From: Leifsonia sp. fls2-241-R2A-40a
Lineage (GTDB): Bacteria; Actinomycetota; Actinomycetes; Actinomycetales; Microbacteriaceae
Direction of reading: 5' to 3'
Assembly (NCBI RefSeq): GCF_030209575.1
Contig: NZ_JARVRS010000001.1
Location: forward strand, 1,798,001 to 1,862,000
DNA length: 64,000 nt
The notes under the pieces were generated by a model. The model was not told the origin of the DNA. It did no database searches and saw only the letters and a list, made by a program, of their open reading frames with translations. The position numbers and the translations under genes were made by a program. Numbering within the stretch: position 1 is the first letter of the stretch; every line of letters starts with the position of its first letter. Shown piece by piece: positions 42,284 through 50,370 of the stretch.

Positions 42284-43117
42284 ATGACGCAGGAGAAATG
42301 GCTGATCCAGCCGGGAGAGAGCCGCACGATCGACCTCGAGGTGGTCCGCGCGCTCAAGGTCGGTTTCATCGGTGGTCAGATCGACATCGTCGGGCACGAC
42401 GAGCCGGGTGCGCGCATCGAAGTGCACTCCGTCACCGGCCGCGACCTCAAGATCGTGATCGACGGCGACCGCCTCGAGATCGACCACCCGCAGCTGCGCT
42501 GGGACAACTTCATCGAGGTGTTCAAGTCGATGCGCTCTAGCGCCCGCGCCGACGTGAGCGTTCTGGTCCCGCGCGACGTCGAGCTCAAGTTCGGCGTCAT
42601 CTCCGCCGCCGCCCTCATCTCGGGTCTCCACACCGATGCGCGGCTGAGCACCGTCAACGGCGACATCGTGGCCGACGGCCTGACCGGCGACATCGAGCTC
42701 AACTCGGTCAGCGGCGAGCTCTCCGTCCGCGACCACACCGGCCGCATCGTCGCCCACACCGTCTCGGGCGACGTGACCGCCAGCGGCGCCATCCGCCGGT
42801 TCTCCGCCGACGGCGTCTCGGCCGACGTGATGATCGACGTCGCCGGGACCCCCGACGACATCGCGGTCAACACCGTCTCCGGCGACACGACCATCCGCAT
42901 CCCCGAAGCGGTCGGTGCGCGGTACCGGGTGAACACGGTGTCCGGTCGCGTGCAGCTCGACAACATGACCGTCGTCGGAGGGATGGGCAAGGGCTACACC
43001 GGCACCTCCGGCACGCTCGACGGCCGCTGGGTCGAGATCTCCGTGAACTCGGTCTCCGGCGACGCCGCCGTCCTCCGCAGCGTCGCCGCACCGCAGGGCC
43101 AGGAGGCCTCGGCGTGA
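42284..43117 (+). CDS. DUF4097-family beta-repeat protein
   Basis: A 277-residue protein of the DUF4097 type (putative adhesin-like beta-helix). It contains repeated units of the form 'VNTVSGD-x-x' (STVNGDIVADGLTGDIELNS, HTVSGDVTASGAIR, NTVSGDTTIRIPE, NSVSGDAAVLRS) across residues 120-270, which form a right-handed ladder. There is no signal peptide or membrane helix, so a cytoplasmic location is likely. The ATG at 42284 has AAGGAGCAGG upstream. It overlaps the PadR gene by 4 bp. The function is unknown; in several bacteria this pair responds to envelope stress. Confidence 0.9.
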   Translation: MTQEKWLIQPGESRTIDLEVVRALKVGFIGGQIDIVGHDEPGARIEVHSVTGRDLKIVIDGDRLEIDHPQLRWDNFIEVFKSMRSSARADVSVLVPRDVELKFGVISAAALISGLHTDARLSTVNGDIVADGLTGDIELNSVSGELSVRDHTGRIVAHTVSGDVTASGAIRRFSADGVSADVMIDVAGTPDDIAVNTVSGDTTIRIPEAVGARYRVNTVSGRVQLDNMTVVGGMGKGYTGTSGTLDGRWVEISVNSVSGDAAVLRSVAAPQGQEASA

Positions 43118-43743
43118 GCCCCGTGTTCTCGCACGGCAGCCTCCGTCTCTACCTGCTGAGCCTTCTGGACGAGTCGCCGCGGCACGGCTACGAGCTCATC
43201 CAGGCGCTGACCGAGCGCTTCGGCGGCACCTACAGCCCCAGCGCCGGCACGATCTACCCCCGGCTGGCGAAGCTGGAGGAGGAGGGCCTGGTCACCAAGA
43301 GCGCCGACGGTCGCAAGACGGTCTACGCGATCACGGACGCCGGCCGCGCCGAGCTGGCCGCTCGCCGGCCGGAACTCGACGCGATCGAGGACGAGGTCAC
43401 GGACTCGGTCCGCCGGCTCGCCGACGAGGTCCGGGCCGGGGTGGACGACGCGATGCGCACGCTGCGCGCCGAGCTCGCCTCGGCCGCCCGGGAGGCGAAG
43501 CGCGGGGCCACCCGCGTGGACCCGCGTCAGCAGGCGCGCGACGCCGGACGGGATGCGCGGGCGACCGCGAACGCGGCGGCCCGCGAGGCGGAGGCGGTGC
43601 TCAACGAGTTCCGCCAGCAGCTCCGGACGGACCTCCGCCATCAGGCTGCTCGCGGCATCCTCTCGGCGGACGTCGTGCCGCTGCTCACCGACGAACTGGC
43701 GCGCGTGCGCCGGGTCGTAGTCGAGGCGATCAGCCGGCGCTGA
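43114..43743 (+). CDS. PadR-family transcriptional regulator with long coiled-coil tail
   Basis: A 209-residue protein. The winged helix covers LYLLSLLDESPRHGYELIQALTERFGG, YSPSAGTIYPRLAKLEEEGLV and DGRKTVYAITDAGRAEL (about residues 8-87). From about residue 90 there is an Ala/Arg/Glu-rich helix of about 80 residues, much longer than the usual PadR C-terminus. The GTG overlaps the DUF4097 stop by 4 bp (GTGA), so both are made together. It is expected to bind the tandem operators at 42191-42234 and control its own unit. Confidence 0.9.
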   Translation: MSPVFSHGSLRLYLLSLLDESPRHGYELIQALTERFGGTYSPSAGTIYPRLAKLEEEGLVTKSADGRKTVYAITDAGRAELAARRPELDAIEDEVTDSVRRLADEVRAGVDDAMRTLRAELASAAREAKRGATRVDPRQQARDAGRDARATANAAAREAEAVLNEFRQQLRTDLRHQAARGILSADVVPLLTDELARVRRVVVEAISRR

Positions 43744-43815
43744 TCGCCGCGTCCGGCTTTTGGAAAGAGCCAGCGAATGCTCATCTCGCTCCCAGTGAGG
43801 CCCCTGCTGGTCGCC

Positions 43816-43837
43816 CCGCCGCGGCAATCCGCGGCGG
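43816..43837 (+). other. GC-rich hairpin between the PadR gene and the permease gene
   Basis: CCGCCGCGG (43816-43824) and CCGCGGCGG (43829-43837) make a perfect 9-bp stem with the loop CAAT. It has no U-run. It could end the DUF4097/PadR transcript; the 199-bp gap 43744-43942 otherwise holds only the permease promoter. Confidence 0.4.
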
Positions 43838-43906
43838 AGGCGCCCCCGGCGGGTCGATCCCCAGTGTTTGCAGAGGCTCCGGCGAACGACCTGCCGACGC
43901 GCCGAC

Positions 43907-43934
43907 TTGACAGTGCATTGCCAGCGAGTATGCT
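43907..43934 (+). promoter_or_regulatory. Promoter of the KimA-like permease gene
   Basis: TTGACA (43907-43912) and TATGCT (43929-43934) are 16 bp apart, a near-consensus pair. The -10 box ends 8 bases before the GTG at 43943, so transcription should start at or next to the start codon. Confidence 0.7.
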
Positions 43935-43942
43935 CGCACCTC

Positions 43943-46171
43943 GTGACAAATGAGGGGAGATCCCCGAAGCGCTGGTTGATCGGCGACCCGCTTCCGAGCG
44001 AAAAGCTCGAAGGACAACTGCTCCCGAAGCACCTCGCTCTACCCATTTTCGCGTCGGATGCGCTCTCCAGCGTCGCCTACGCCCCGCAGGAGCTCCTGAT
44101 GATCCTGCTGCTGGGCGGGCTCGCCTTCCTGAGCTTCGCTCCGTGGGTGGCCGTCGCGGTCGTCGTGCTCCTCGTCACCGTCGTGCTGAGCTACCGTCAG
44201 CTCGTCAAGGCGTACCCCTCGGGCGGTGGCGACTACGAGGTCGCCCACAAGAACCTGGGCGAGAAGGCCGGCCTCATCGTGGCCTCCGCCCTCCTGGTCG
44301 ACTACGTCCTGACCGTGGCCGTCTCCGTCGCCTCCGGCGTCGACAACATCATCTCCGCACTGCCGTTCCTCGCCGCGTGGCGGGTCGAGCTGGCGGTGCT
44401 ATTCGTCATCCTCCTCGCCGCGGTCAACCTGCGCGGCGTGCGCGAGTCGTCGAAGGCGTTCGCGCTGCCGACCTACATCTTCATCGGCAGCATCCTGCTC
44501 ATGATCGTGACGGCGCTGATCCGCACTACGTTCGGGGATGCGCCCGTCGCGGAGTCCGCCGGCTACCAGGTCCACGGCGCGTCCCTCACTCAGGCGGCGG
44601 TCGTGCTGCTGCTCCTGCGCGCCTTCTCCAGTGGATGTTCGGCCCTGACCGGTGTGGAGGCGGTCGCCAACGGCGTCCCCGCGTTCCGCACCCCGAAGAT
44701 CCGCAACGCCCGCGTGACCCTCGGCCTCATGGGCGGCATCGCGATCACCCTGTTCGCGGGTCTGACCGCCACCGCGCTGATCAGCGGCGTGCACTACGCC
44801 GAGAACCCCTGCGACCTGCAGGGATGGGCTCAGTGCGCCACCGATCCGCAGCGAAGCCTCATCGCCCAGATCGCGTCGGCGACCTTCGGCAACAACACAT
44901 TCTTCTTCTTCCTGACCCAGGCGGCGACCGCGGTCGTGCTGCTCCTCGCGGCGAACACCGCGTTCAACGGCTTCCCGCTGCTCGGCTCGGTGCTCGCCCG
45001 CGACTCGTACGCACCGAAGGCGCTGAACACGCGCGGCGACCGCCTCGTGTACTCCAACGGCATGATCGTGCTGGCGCTCGCCGCCACCGTGCTGCTGCTG
45101 GTGTATCAGGCGAACCTGACCCAGCTCATCCAGCTGTACATCATCGGCGTCTTCGTCTCGTTCACCCTCGGCCAGTCGGGGATGGTCAAGCACTGGATCT
45201 CGCTGCTGCGCTCCGGCGGGCAGACGGGCCGGGAACGCACGGGCATCATCCGCTCGCTCTGCATCAACGCCTTCGGCGCCTGTCTCACCGCGATCGTCCT
45301 CATCGTCGTGACTATCACGAAGTTCACCCACGGGGCGTACCTCGTCTTCATCTTCATGCCCATCCTGTGGTTCCTCATGCTCGGCGTGAACCGGTACTAC
45401 CGCGACGTCGAGAAGGAGGTCGAGGTCGACCCGGTCACGACGTTCGGCAGCGTCGGCGACCACGCCATCGTGCTCATCGGGAAGATGCAGAAGCCGGCGC
45501 TGAAGGCCCTCGACTACGCCATCGCCGCGCGTCACGACTCCATCGAGGCCGTCCACGTCTCGATCGACGAGGAGGCGACGCAGAAGCTGCAGCGCCAGTG
45601 GATCGAGCAGAACATCCATGTGCCGCTCACCATCATCGAGTCGCCGTACCGCGAGTTCGGCATCCCGCTGATCAAGTACCTCAAGCACCGCCGCGAGGAG
45701 CACGGCTCCGAGGTCGTGACCGTCTACCTGCCGCAGTACATCGTCGGCCACTGGTGGGAGGGCATCCTGCACAACCACCGTGCCCGCCGGATCAGCAGGC
45801 AGCTGATGCTGTGCCACGGCGTGACCGTCGCGCTGGTGCCGTGGCTGCTGGACTCGTCGTCGCTCATCTACGGCCGGCGCTCGCGCCCGCTGCCCGGCCA
45901 GGACCGCCGCGGCGAGCCGGTGCGCCCGGTCGCTCGGCGCCCGCTGGTCCCCGCCTCGCGGACGCACCCGCGCATCCACATCCACGAGATGCCGATCACC
46001 ATCGGGGAGCCGAAGGAGAGCGCGGAGTCGGTCGCCGCGACGATTCCGGAGCCGCAGGCGCAGGTCCCCGACGGGTCGCAGTCGCCGGCGCCGGTCGAGT
46101 CGCAGCAGGGCGGGGAGCCGGTGGGCTCCGGTGCCGCGCAGAAGAAGGTTCCCGCGCGGGCGAAGCGCTAG
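43943..46171 (+). CDS. APC-superfamily permease related to KimA/YdaO potassium transporters
   Basis: A 742-residue protein. It opens RWLIGDPLPSEKLEGQLLPKHLALPIFASDALSSVAYAPQE, which is the signature of the KimA/YdaO group. About 12 membrane helices follow. A cytoplasmic C-terminal domain (VDPVTTFGSVGDHAIVLIG to LSDSSS-like VPWLLDSSSLIYG) resembles the KimA dimer domain, and a Pro/Ala-rich tail of about 100 residues ends it. KimA imports K+ with H+ and is controlled by c-di-AMP in Firmicutes. I do not see a ydaO-type riboswitch upstream. An amino-acid permease remains possible. GTG 43943 is chosen from the promoter position and homology. Confidence 0.85.
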   Translation: MTNEGRSPKRWLIGDPLPSEKLEGQLLPKHLALPIFASDALSSVAYAPQELLMILLLGGLAFLSFAPWVAVAVVVLLVTVVLSYRQLVKAYPSGGGDYEVAHKNLGEKAGLIVASALLVDYVLTVAVSVASGVDNIISALPFLAAWRVELAVLFVILLAAVNLRGVRESSKAFALPTYIFIGSILLMIVTALIRTTFGDAPVAESAGYQVHGASLTQAAVVLLLLRAFSSGCSALTGVEAVANGVPAFRTPKIRNARVTLGLMGGIAITLFAGLTATALISGVHYAENPCDLQGWAQCATDPQRSLIAQIASATFGNNTFFFFLTQAATAVVLLLAANTAFNGFPLLGSVLARDSYAPKALNTRGDRLVYSNGMIVLALAATVLLLVYQANLTQLIQLYIIGVFVSFTLGQSGMVKHWISLLRSGGQTGRERTGIIRSLCINAFGACLTAIVLIVVTITKFTHGAYLVFIFMPILWFLMLGVNRYYRDVEKEVEVDPVTTFGSVGDHAIVLIGKMQKPALKALDYAIAARHDSIEAVHVSIDEEATQKLQRQWIEQNIHVPLTIIESPYREFGIPLIKYLKHRREEHGSEVVTVYLPQYIVGHWWEGILHNHRARRISRQLMLCHGVTVALVPWLLDSSSLIYGRRSRPLPGQDRRGEPVRPVARRPLVPASRTHPRIHIHEMPITIGEPKESAESVAATIPEPQAQVPDGSQSPAPVESQQGGEPVGSGAAQKKVPARAKR

Positions 46172-46187
46172 AGCGCCGCGGCCGAAC

Positions 46188-46922
46188 TTACGGCCGGGCG
46201 GAGGCCGGGAAAGCGATCAGCGGGCCGTGACCCGGCAGCACGACCTCGGCGTCGCACAGCACGAGTCGGCGCGCGCTCCGTGCGGCCGCGTCGGCGTCAT
46301 GGTGGAAGAACGCGGGGAGTTGCTGCAGTTCGCCGCGCTCGCGCAGCAGCGGATGGCCGCTGACGATCGCGTCCCCGCTGAGCAGGGCCCGCGACTCCGG
46401 CTCGAGGAAGCAGACGCTTCCCGACGTGTGGCCCGGCGCCGGGACGATCGTCAACACATGACCGGTGCTGAGTCGGACCTCCTCGCCCTCCAGCGCGACT
46501 GCATCCGGGACGCCGACGTCGCCGAGGCCTCCCGCGCGCACCGCCGCGACGGTCCACCGCACGGTTCCGCGTTTCAGCACCGACGGCAGCAGGTCGCCGA
46601 CAGTCACCTGCTCGGTGGCCTCGCGGCGCACGTTCGGCAGCTCCTCGGGAGCGGCCGCGACCACCACGCCGCGCTCCGAGGCGAACCGGGCGCTCGCTCC
46701 CAGATGGTCGGAATGGCCGTGGGTGATCAGGATGCGCGTGAGCTGCGCAGGGTCGGCACCGGCGAGGCGGATGGATTCCTCCACGAGCGGGCGGTCGGCC
46801 GGATAGCCGCAGTCGATCAGCTCGACGGAATCCCGGCCGTGGAAGACGGTCCAGTTCGAGAGCGGCCCCTCGACGAAGAGGATGCCCGGGGCGACACGGG
46901 TGGTGGAGCGGATACGGCGCAC
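46188..46922 (-). CDS. MBL-fold metallo-hydrolase
   Basis: A hydrolase of about 244 residues. The metal-binding motif THGHSDHLG is near residue 80. His of VPAPGHTSGSVCF, Asp of ALLSGDAIVSG and His of VVLPGHGPL complete the binuclear site. The GDA-to-PGHGP arrangement is the glyoxalase II/flavin-hydrolase-like general class; the substrate is unknown. GTG 46920-46922 is preferred because the ORF's first ATG (46964) would put the start inside the divergent MerR operator. It converges with the KimA-like gene and overlaps the TipA promoter region upstream. Confidence 0.83.
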   Translation of the reverse strand: MRRIRSTTRVAPGILFVEGPLSNWTVFHGRDSVELIDCGYPADRPLVEESIRLAGADPAQLTRILITHGHSDHLGASARFASERGVVVAAAPEELPNVRREATEQVTVGDLLPSVLKRGTVRWTVAAVRAGGLGDVGVPDAVALEGEEVRLSTGHVLTIVPAPGHTSGSVCFLEPESRALLSGDAIVSGHPLLRERGELQQLPAFFHHDADAAARSARRLVLCDAEVVLPGHGPLIAFPASARP

Positions 46923-46943
46923 GACGTCACTGTAGCCGGACGC

Positions 46944-46974
46944 TTGACCTTGACGTAACGTCAACTCCTAGCGT
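46944..46974 (+). promoter_or_regulatory. MerR-type promoter with 19-bp spacer and palindrome
   Basis: TTGACC (46944-46949) and TAGCGT (46969-46974) are separated by 19 bp, the over-long spacing that MerR proteins correct by twisting DNA. The spacer holds the perfect 15-bp palindrome TTGACGTAACGTCAA (46950-46964). It serves the TipA-like gene at 47006 and might also touch the divergent MBL gene. Confidence 0.85.
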
Positions 46975-47005
46975 GGATGCTGCTACCGCACGAGAGGAGG
47001 AGAAC

Positions 47006-47764
47006 ATGGACTGGTCCATCCAGGACATCGCGCGGATCGCCGGTACCACCAGCCGCACGCTGCGCCACTACGACGCCGTCGGGCTGCTGAAGCCCAGCCG
47101 CGTCGGCGGCAACGGCTACCGGTACTACGACCGCGACTCCCTCGTGCGGCTGCAGCGCATCCTGCTTCTCCGGGAGCTCGGTCTCGGCCTCGACGCCGTC
47201 GGCCGGGTCCTCGACGACCGCACGGATGCGGTGCCCGCCCTGCGCGACCACCTCGAGTGGCTGCGTGCGGAGCGGGAGCGGCTGGCGCGGCAGATCGCGT
47301 CGGTCGAGTCGACGATCCACGCAGTGGAGGAAGGAGAGGAGATCGTGGCCGAGCAGATGTTCGACGGGTTCGATCACACCCAGTACAAGGACGAGGTCGA
47401 GGAGCGCTGGGGGAAGGACGCCTACGCGACGTCCGACCGCTGGTGGCGCAGCAAAACCCCGGAGGAGCGTGCCGAGTGGCAGCAGCGGCAGGCGCAGCTC
47501 GCCGCCGACTGGCAGGCGGCCGCCGCGAGCGGTGTCTCGCCGGACTCGGAGCAGGCGCAGGCGCTCGCGCGGCGTCACGCCGCGTGGCTGGCCGACATCC
47601 CCGGGACGCCCGGCTACGGCACGGGCGCGCCGCTCGCCGCGTACCTGACCGGTCTGGGCGAGATGTACGTCGCCGACGACCGCTTCGCGGCGAACTACGG
47701 CGGCGTCGAGGGTGCGACCTTCGTGCGCGACGCCCTCCGCGTCTACGCCATCCATCTCGCTTAG
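47006..47764 (+). CDS. TipA-like MerR-family regulator with TipAS domain
   Basis: A 252-residue regulator. The MerR helix-turn-helix is SIQDIARIAGTTSRTLRHYDAVGLLKPSRVGGNGYRYY, followed by the dimer coiled coil (about residues 80-115). The antibiotic-binding TipAS domain starts at MFDGFDHTQYKDEVEERWG and runs to the end (WRSKTPEERAEW, VSPDSEQAQALARRH, LGEMYVADDRFAANYGG). TipA senses thiopeptides and activates its own and efflux genes. ATG 47006 follows GAGAGGAGGAG. The upstream promoter has the MerR 19-bp spacer, consistent with autoregulation. It converges with the YczE-like gene. Confidence 0.93.
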   Translation: MDWSIQDIARIAGTTSRTLRHYDAVGLLKPSRVGGNGYRYYDRDSLVRLQRILLLRELGLGLDAVGRVLDDRTDAVPALRDHLEWLRAERERLARQIASVESTIHAVEEGEEIVAEQMFDGFDHTQYKDEVEERWGKDAYATSDRWWRSKTPEERAEWQQRQAQLAADWQAAAASGVSPDSEQAQALARRHAAWLADIPGTPGYGTGAPLAAYLTGLGEMYVADDRFAANYGGVEGATFVRDALRVYAIHLA

Positions 47765-47788
47765 CCGGCAACCCGGCCGGACAAGGGG

Positions 47789-48682
47789 TCAGGGGTGGCG
47801 GGGGCGGCGCGTGATGCGGTCGTCCAGCCAGTGGGCGGCGATCTGCCGGGACGGACGGGACGGGAGCTGCTCCGCGGGGACCCGCGGGGCGCGGTCGGGC
47901 TGCGGGCCCTGGACGAAGGGGGAGTCCGCGCGGAAGCCGCGGTCGTGGGCGGCGCGGTCGGATTCGAGCAGGATGCCGTCGCGCACGTCGAAACGGACGA
48001 CATCCTGCTCCTCCCCGAGGCCGGCCGACTGCTCGGCCGTTCCCTCGAGCTCGCCCTCCAGCTGTGCCGCAGCCGTTGCAGCGTCCTGCGGCAGCCGGAT
48101 CGCGAAGAAGGGGAGGGTGAGACTGCACAGCGGGCCGACCAGCAGCGCGAACGCGAGCGTCCCGATGCCGACGTTCCCGCCGAGCACCCACCCGATGATC
48201 AGCACGGTCACCTCGATGCCGGTGCGCACCATCCAGATCGGCCGGCCGGTGCGGGCGTGCAGGCCCGTCATGAGCCCGTCACGCGGACCGGGTCCCAGGC
48301 GGGGGCCGATGTAGAGGCCGGTCGCGACGGCGAGCAGGGCGAGGCCGCCGGCGAAGAACAGCACCTGCGCCCACAGCTCCGTCTGCTGCGGGAGCAGGTC
48401 GAGACCGAGCTGGGCGCTGGGACCGACCAGCAGTACGTTGAGGATGGTGCCCAGCCCGGGACGCTGCCGGAGCGGGATCCAGAACGCCAGCACGACCAGC
48501 CCGATCAGGTTGGTGACGAAGCCGAACGGGATGCCGGTCTTGAGCGAGACCCCCTGTGCCAGCACATCCCACGGCGACAGCCCGATGCCGGCGCGGACCA
48601 TGAGCGCGATCGCGATCCCGTAGAGGAAGAGTCCGATCAGCAGCTGCACGAGGCGGCGGGTGAGAAGTAGTCGAGCGGCCAT
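47789..48682 (-). CDS. YczE/YitT-family membrane protein
   Basis: A 297-residue protein. Four to five membrane helices lie in the first 210 residues (LVQLLIGLFLYGIAIALMVRAGIGLSPWDVLAQG and GFVTNLIGLVVLAFWIPLRQRPGLGTILNVLLVG are the family signatures). GPRDGLMTGLHARTGRPIWMVR is a further hallmark. A hydrophilic C-terminal tail of about 85 residues is rich in Asp/Glu and Arg. YczE proteins are often next to MocR regulators, as here, and may move a vitamin-B6-related or other small molecule; the role is unproven. The ATG at 48680-48682 is 63 bp from the divergent MocR gene. Confidence 0.87.
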   Translation of the reverse strand: MAARLLLTRRLVQLLIGLFLYGIAIALMVRAGIGLSPWDVLAQGVSLKTGIPFGFVTNLIGLVVLAFWIPLRQRPGLGTILNVLLVGPSAQLGLDLLPQQTELWAQVLFFAGGLALLAVATGLYIGPRLGPGPRDGLMTGLHARTGRPIWMVRTGIEVTVLIIGWVLGGNVGIGTLAFALLVGPLCSLTLPFFAIRLPQDAATAAAQLEGELEGTAEQSAGLGEEQDVVRFDVRDGILLESDRAAHDRGFRADSPFVQGPQPDRAPRVPAEQLPSRPSRQIAAHWLDDRITRRPRHP

Positions 48683-48685
48683 GTT

Positions 48686-48740
48686 CCAATCCAATCGCAA
48701 CGATTGGACTCGCAACAAGATGCCAATTCCACTAAAGTGG
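48686..48740. promoter_or_regulatory. Shared operator region of the YczE/MocR divergent pair
   Basis: The 63-bp gap contains a perfect palindrome CCAATCGCAACGATTGG (48691-48707), extra CCAAT words at 48686 and 48723, and a second palindrome CCACTAAAGTGG (48729-48740). Such symmetry in a short divergent gap fits a MocR-type dimer binding site controlling both directions. Confidence 0.6.
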
Positions 48741-48745
48741 CCTGC

Positions 48746-50224
48746 ATGTCGGATGCGCAACTCACCGCTCGGTCCCTGGAGCACCTGCTCGGAAGCTGGC
48801 GCACCGCCGGCGCGAGCTACCAGGCGCTCGCCGACCGCATCCGCCTGCTGGTGCTCGACGGCCGCATCCCGATCGGCACCCGGCTGCCCGCCGAGCGCGA
48901 CCTGGCCGGGCGGCTCGAGCTGAGCCGCACGACCGTCGCCGCCGCCTACCGCCAGCTGCGCGAGGCCGGCTTCATCGACAGTGTGCGCGGTTCGGGCAGC
49001 GTCACCCGCCTCCCGGGACGCACTCTTCCGCTGCCCGCGGTCGGCGGCGAGGGGATGCTCGACTTCACCAAGGCGTCCCTCCCTGCGGCTTCATCCCTCC
49101 CCGCCGCGGCACGCGCCGCGGCCGAGGACCTGCCGCGCTTCCTCCCCGACCCCGGCTACGACCCCGTCGGCCTGCCGCACCTGCGCGCCGAGATCGCCGA
49201 GCGCTACACGCGCCGAGGGCTGCCCACGTCCGCCGACCAGATCCTCGTGACGGTGGGCGCCCAGCAGGCGATCGCGCTGATCGCCCGCACCTTCCTCGGG
49301 CGCGGCGACCGCGTCGTGATCGAGGTGCCGACCTATCCGCACGCGATCGAGGCGATCCGGCTGGCGGGTGCCCGGCTCGTCCCGATCACGGTGACCGCGC
49401 CGGAGGAGGGTCCGCATCGCCTGGGCGACCAGAACGACGGCTGGGATGCGGACGCGATCGAGCAGACGTTTCGCCGGGCGAACCCCGCGCTCGCGTACCT
49501 GATCCCCGATTTCCACAACCCGACCGGCGCCTCCATGTCGCCGGAGACGCGGGAGCGGGTGCTCGCCGCAGCGGCCGGGCACGGTGCCATCGTCGTCGCC
49601 GACGAGACGACGGCCGAACTCGACATCGACCGCGTCGGCGAATACCTGCCGATGCCGCGCTACGCCGACGCCGCCTCGGCCGGGGCTCCGCTGATCATGA
49701 TCGGGTCGGCCAGCAAGACGCTGTGGGGCGGCCTGCGCATCGGATGGATCCGCGCAGAGCGCTCGCACATCCAGCGCCTGATCGCCGCGAAGCCGGCGAC
49801 CGACCTCGGCACGCCGGTGCTGGAGCAGCTGGTCGTGGCGCGGATGATCCCGCAGCTCGACGAGATCATGGAGGAGCGGCGCGAGCAGTTGCGCCGGGGC
49901 CGCGACACGGTGCGCACGCTGGTGAGCGAGACGTTCCCCGAATGGACAGTGCCCGTCCAGCACGGCGGGCTCACGGCCTGGGTGGGGATCGGCGCGCCGG
50001 TCAGCTCGGCGCTCGCGCTCGCCGCACGCAGCCACGGCCTGCTGATCGCGGCCGGTCCGCGCTTCGGGATCGACGGCGCCTTCGAGCGCTTCCTGCGCAT
50101 CCCGATCACCTATACGCCGGAGGAGTACGCGCGGGCCTTCGACGCCCTGTCGCGCGCCTGGGCGGTCGCCGCCACCGAGCCCGTCCCGTACTTCGACGCG
50201 GGGGCTCTGCCGAGCGTCGTCTGA
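48746..50224 (+). CDS. MocR/PdxR-type GntR regulator with aminotransferase-like domain
   Basis: A 492-residue regulator. The N-terminal GntR winged helix is YQALADRIRLLVLDGRIPIGTRLPAERDLAGRLELSRTTVAAAYRQL (about residues 25-75). A fold-type I aminotransferase-like domain follows. It retains VGAQQAIALIARTFLG, IPDFHNPTGASMSPETR, and the PLP-lysine region GSASKTLWGGLRIGWIR. MocR proteins sense PLP or its adducts. The neighbour YczE gene is the typical partner. ATG 48746 is favoured over ATG 48704, which would overlap the palindromic operator. Confidence 0.92.
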   Translation: MSDAQLTARSLEHLLGSWRTAGASYQALADRIRLLVLDGRIPIGTRLPAERDLAGRLELSRTTVAAAYRQLREAGFIDSVRGSGSVTRLPGRTLPLPAVGGEGMLDFTKASLPAASSLPAAARAAAEDLPRFLPDPGYDPVGLPHLRAEIAERYTRRGLPTSADQILVTVGAQQAIALIARTFLGRGDRVVIEVPTYPHAIEAIRLAGARLVPITVTAPEEGPHRLGDQNDGWDADAIEQTFRRANPALAYLIPDFHNPTGASMSPETRERVLAAAAGHGAIVVADETTAELDIDRVGEYLPMPRYADAASAGAPLIMIGSASKTLWGGLRIGWIRAERSHIQRLIAAKPATDLGTPVLEQLVVARMIPQLDEIMEERREQLRRGRDTVRTLVSETFPEWTVPVQHGGLTAWVGIGAPVSSALALAARSHGLLIAAGPRFGIDGAFERFLRIPITYTPEEYARAFDALSRAWAVAATEPVPYFDAGALPSVV

Positions 50225-50370
50225 CCGCATGGATGGGGCGGAGCCGTACTCCCGGGGGAGTGCGGTCATGTCGTACCCAGGCATGAAGCTACCGCCCACC
50301 CCGTAATGGGATACTTCCCCTGCGCCAGTGTCGGCGCGGTCCCGCAACCCGCATCCCTGAGGGGAACCCC

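Noticed and set aside
43744-43942. A ydaO-type c-di-AMP riboswitch ahead of the KimA-like gene
   Set aside because: I found no CAGCTAACC-type block or the expected paired elements, and the promoter lies 8 bases before the start codon, leaving no leader.
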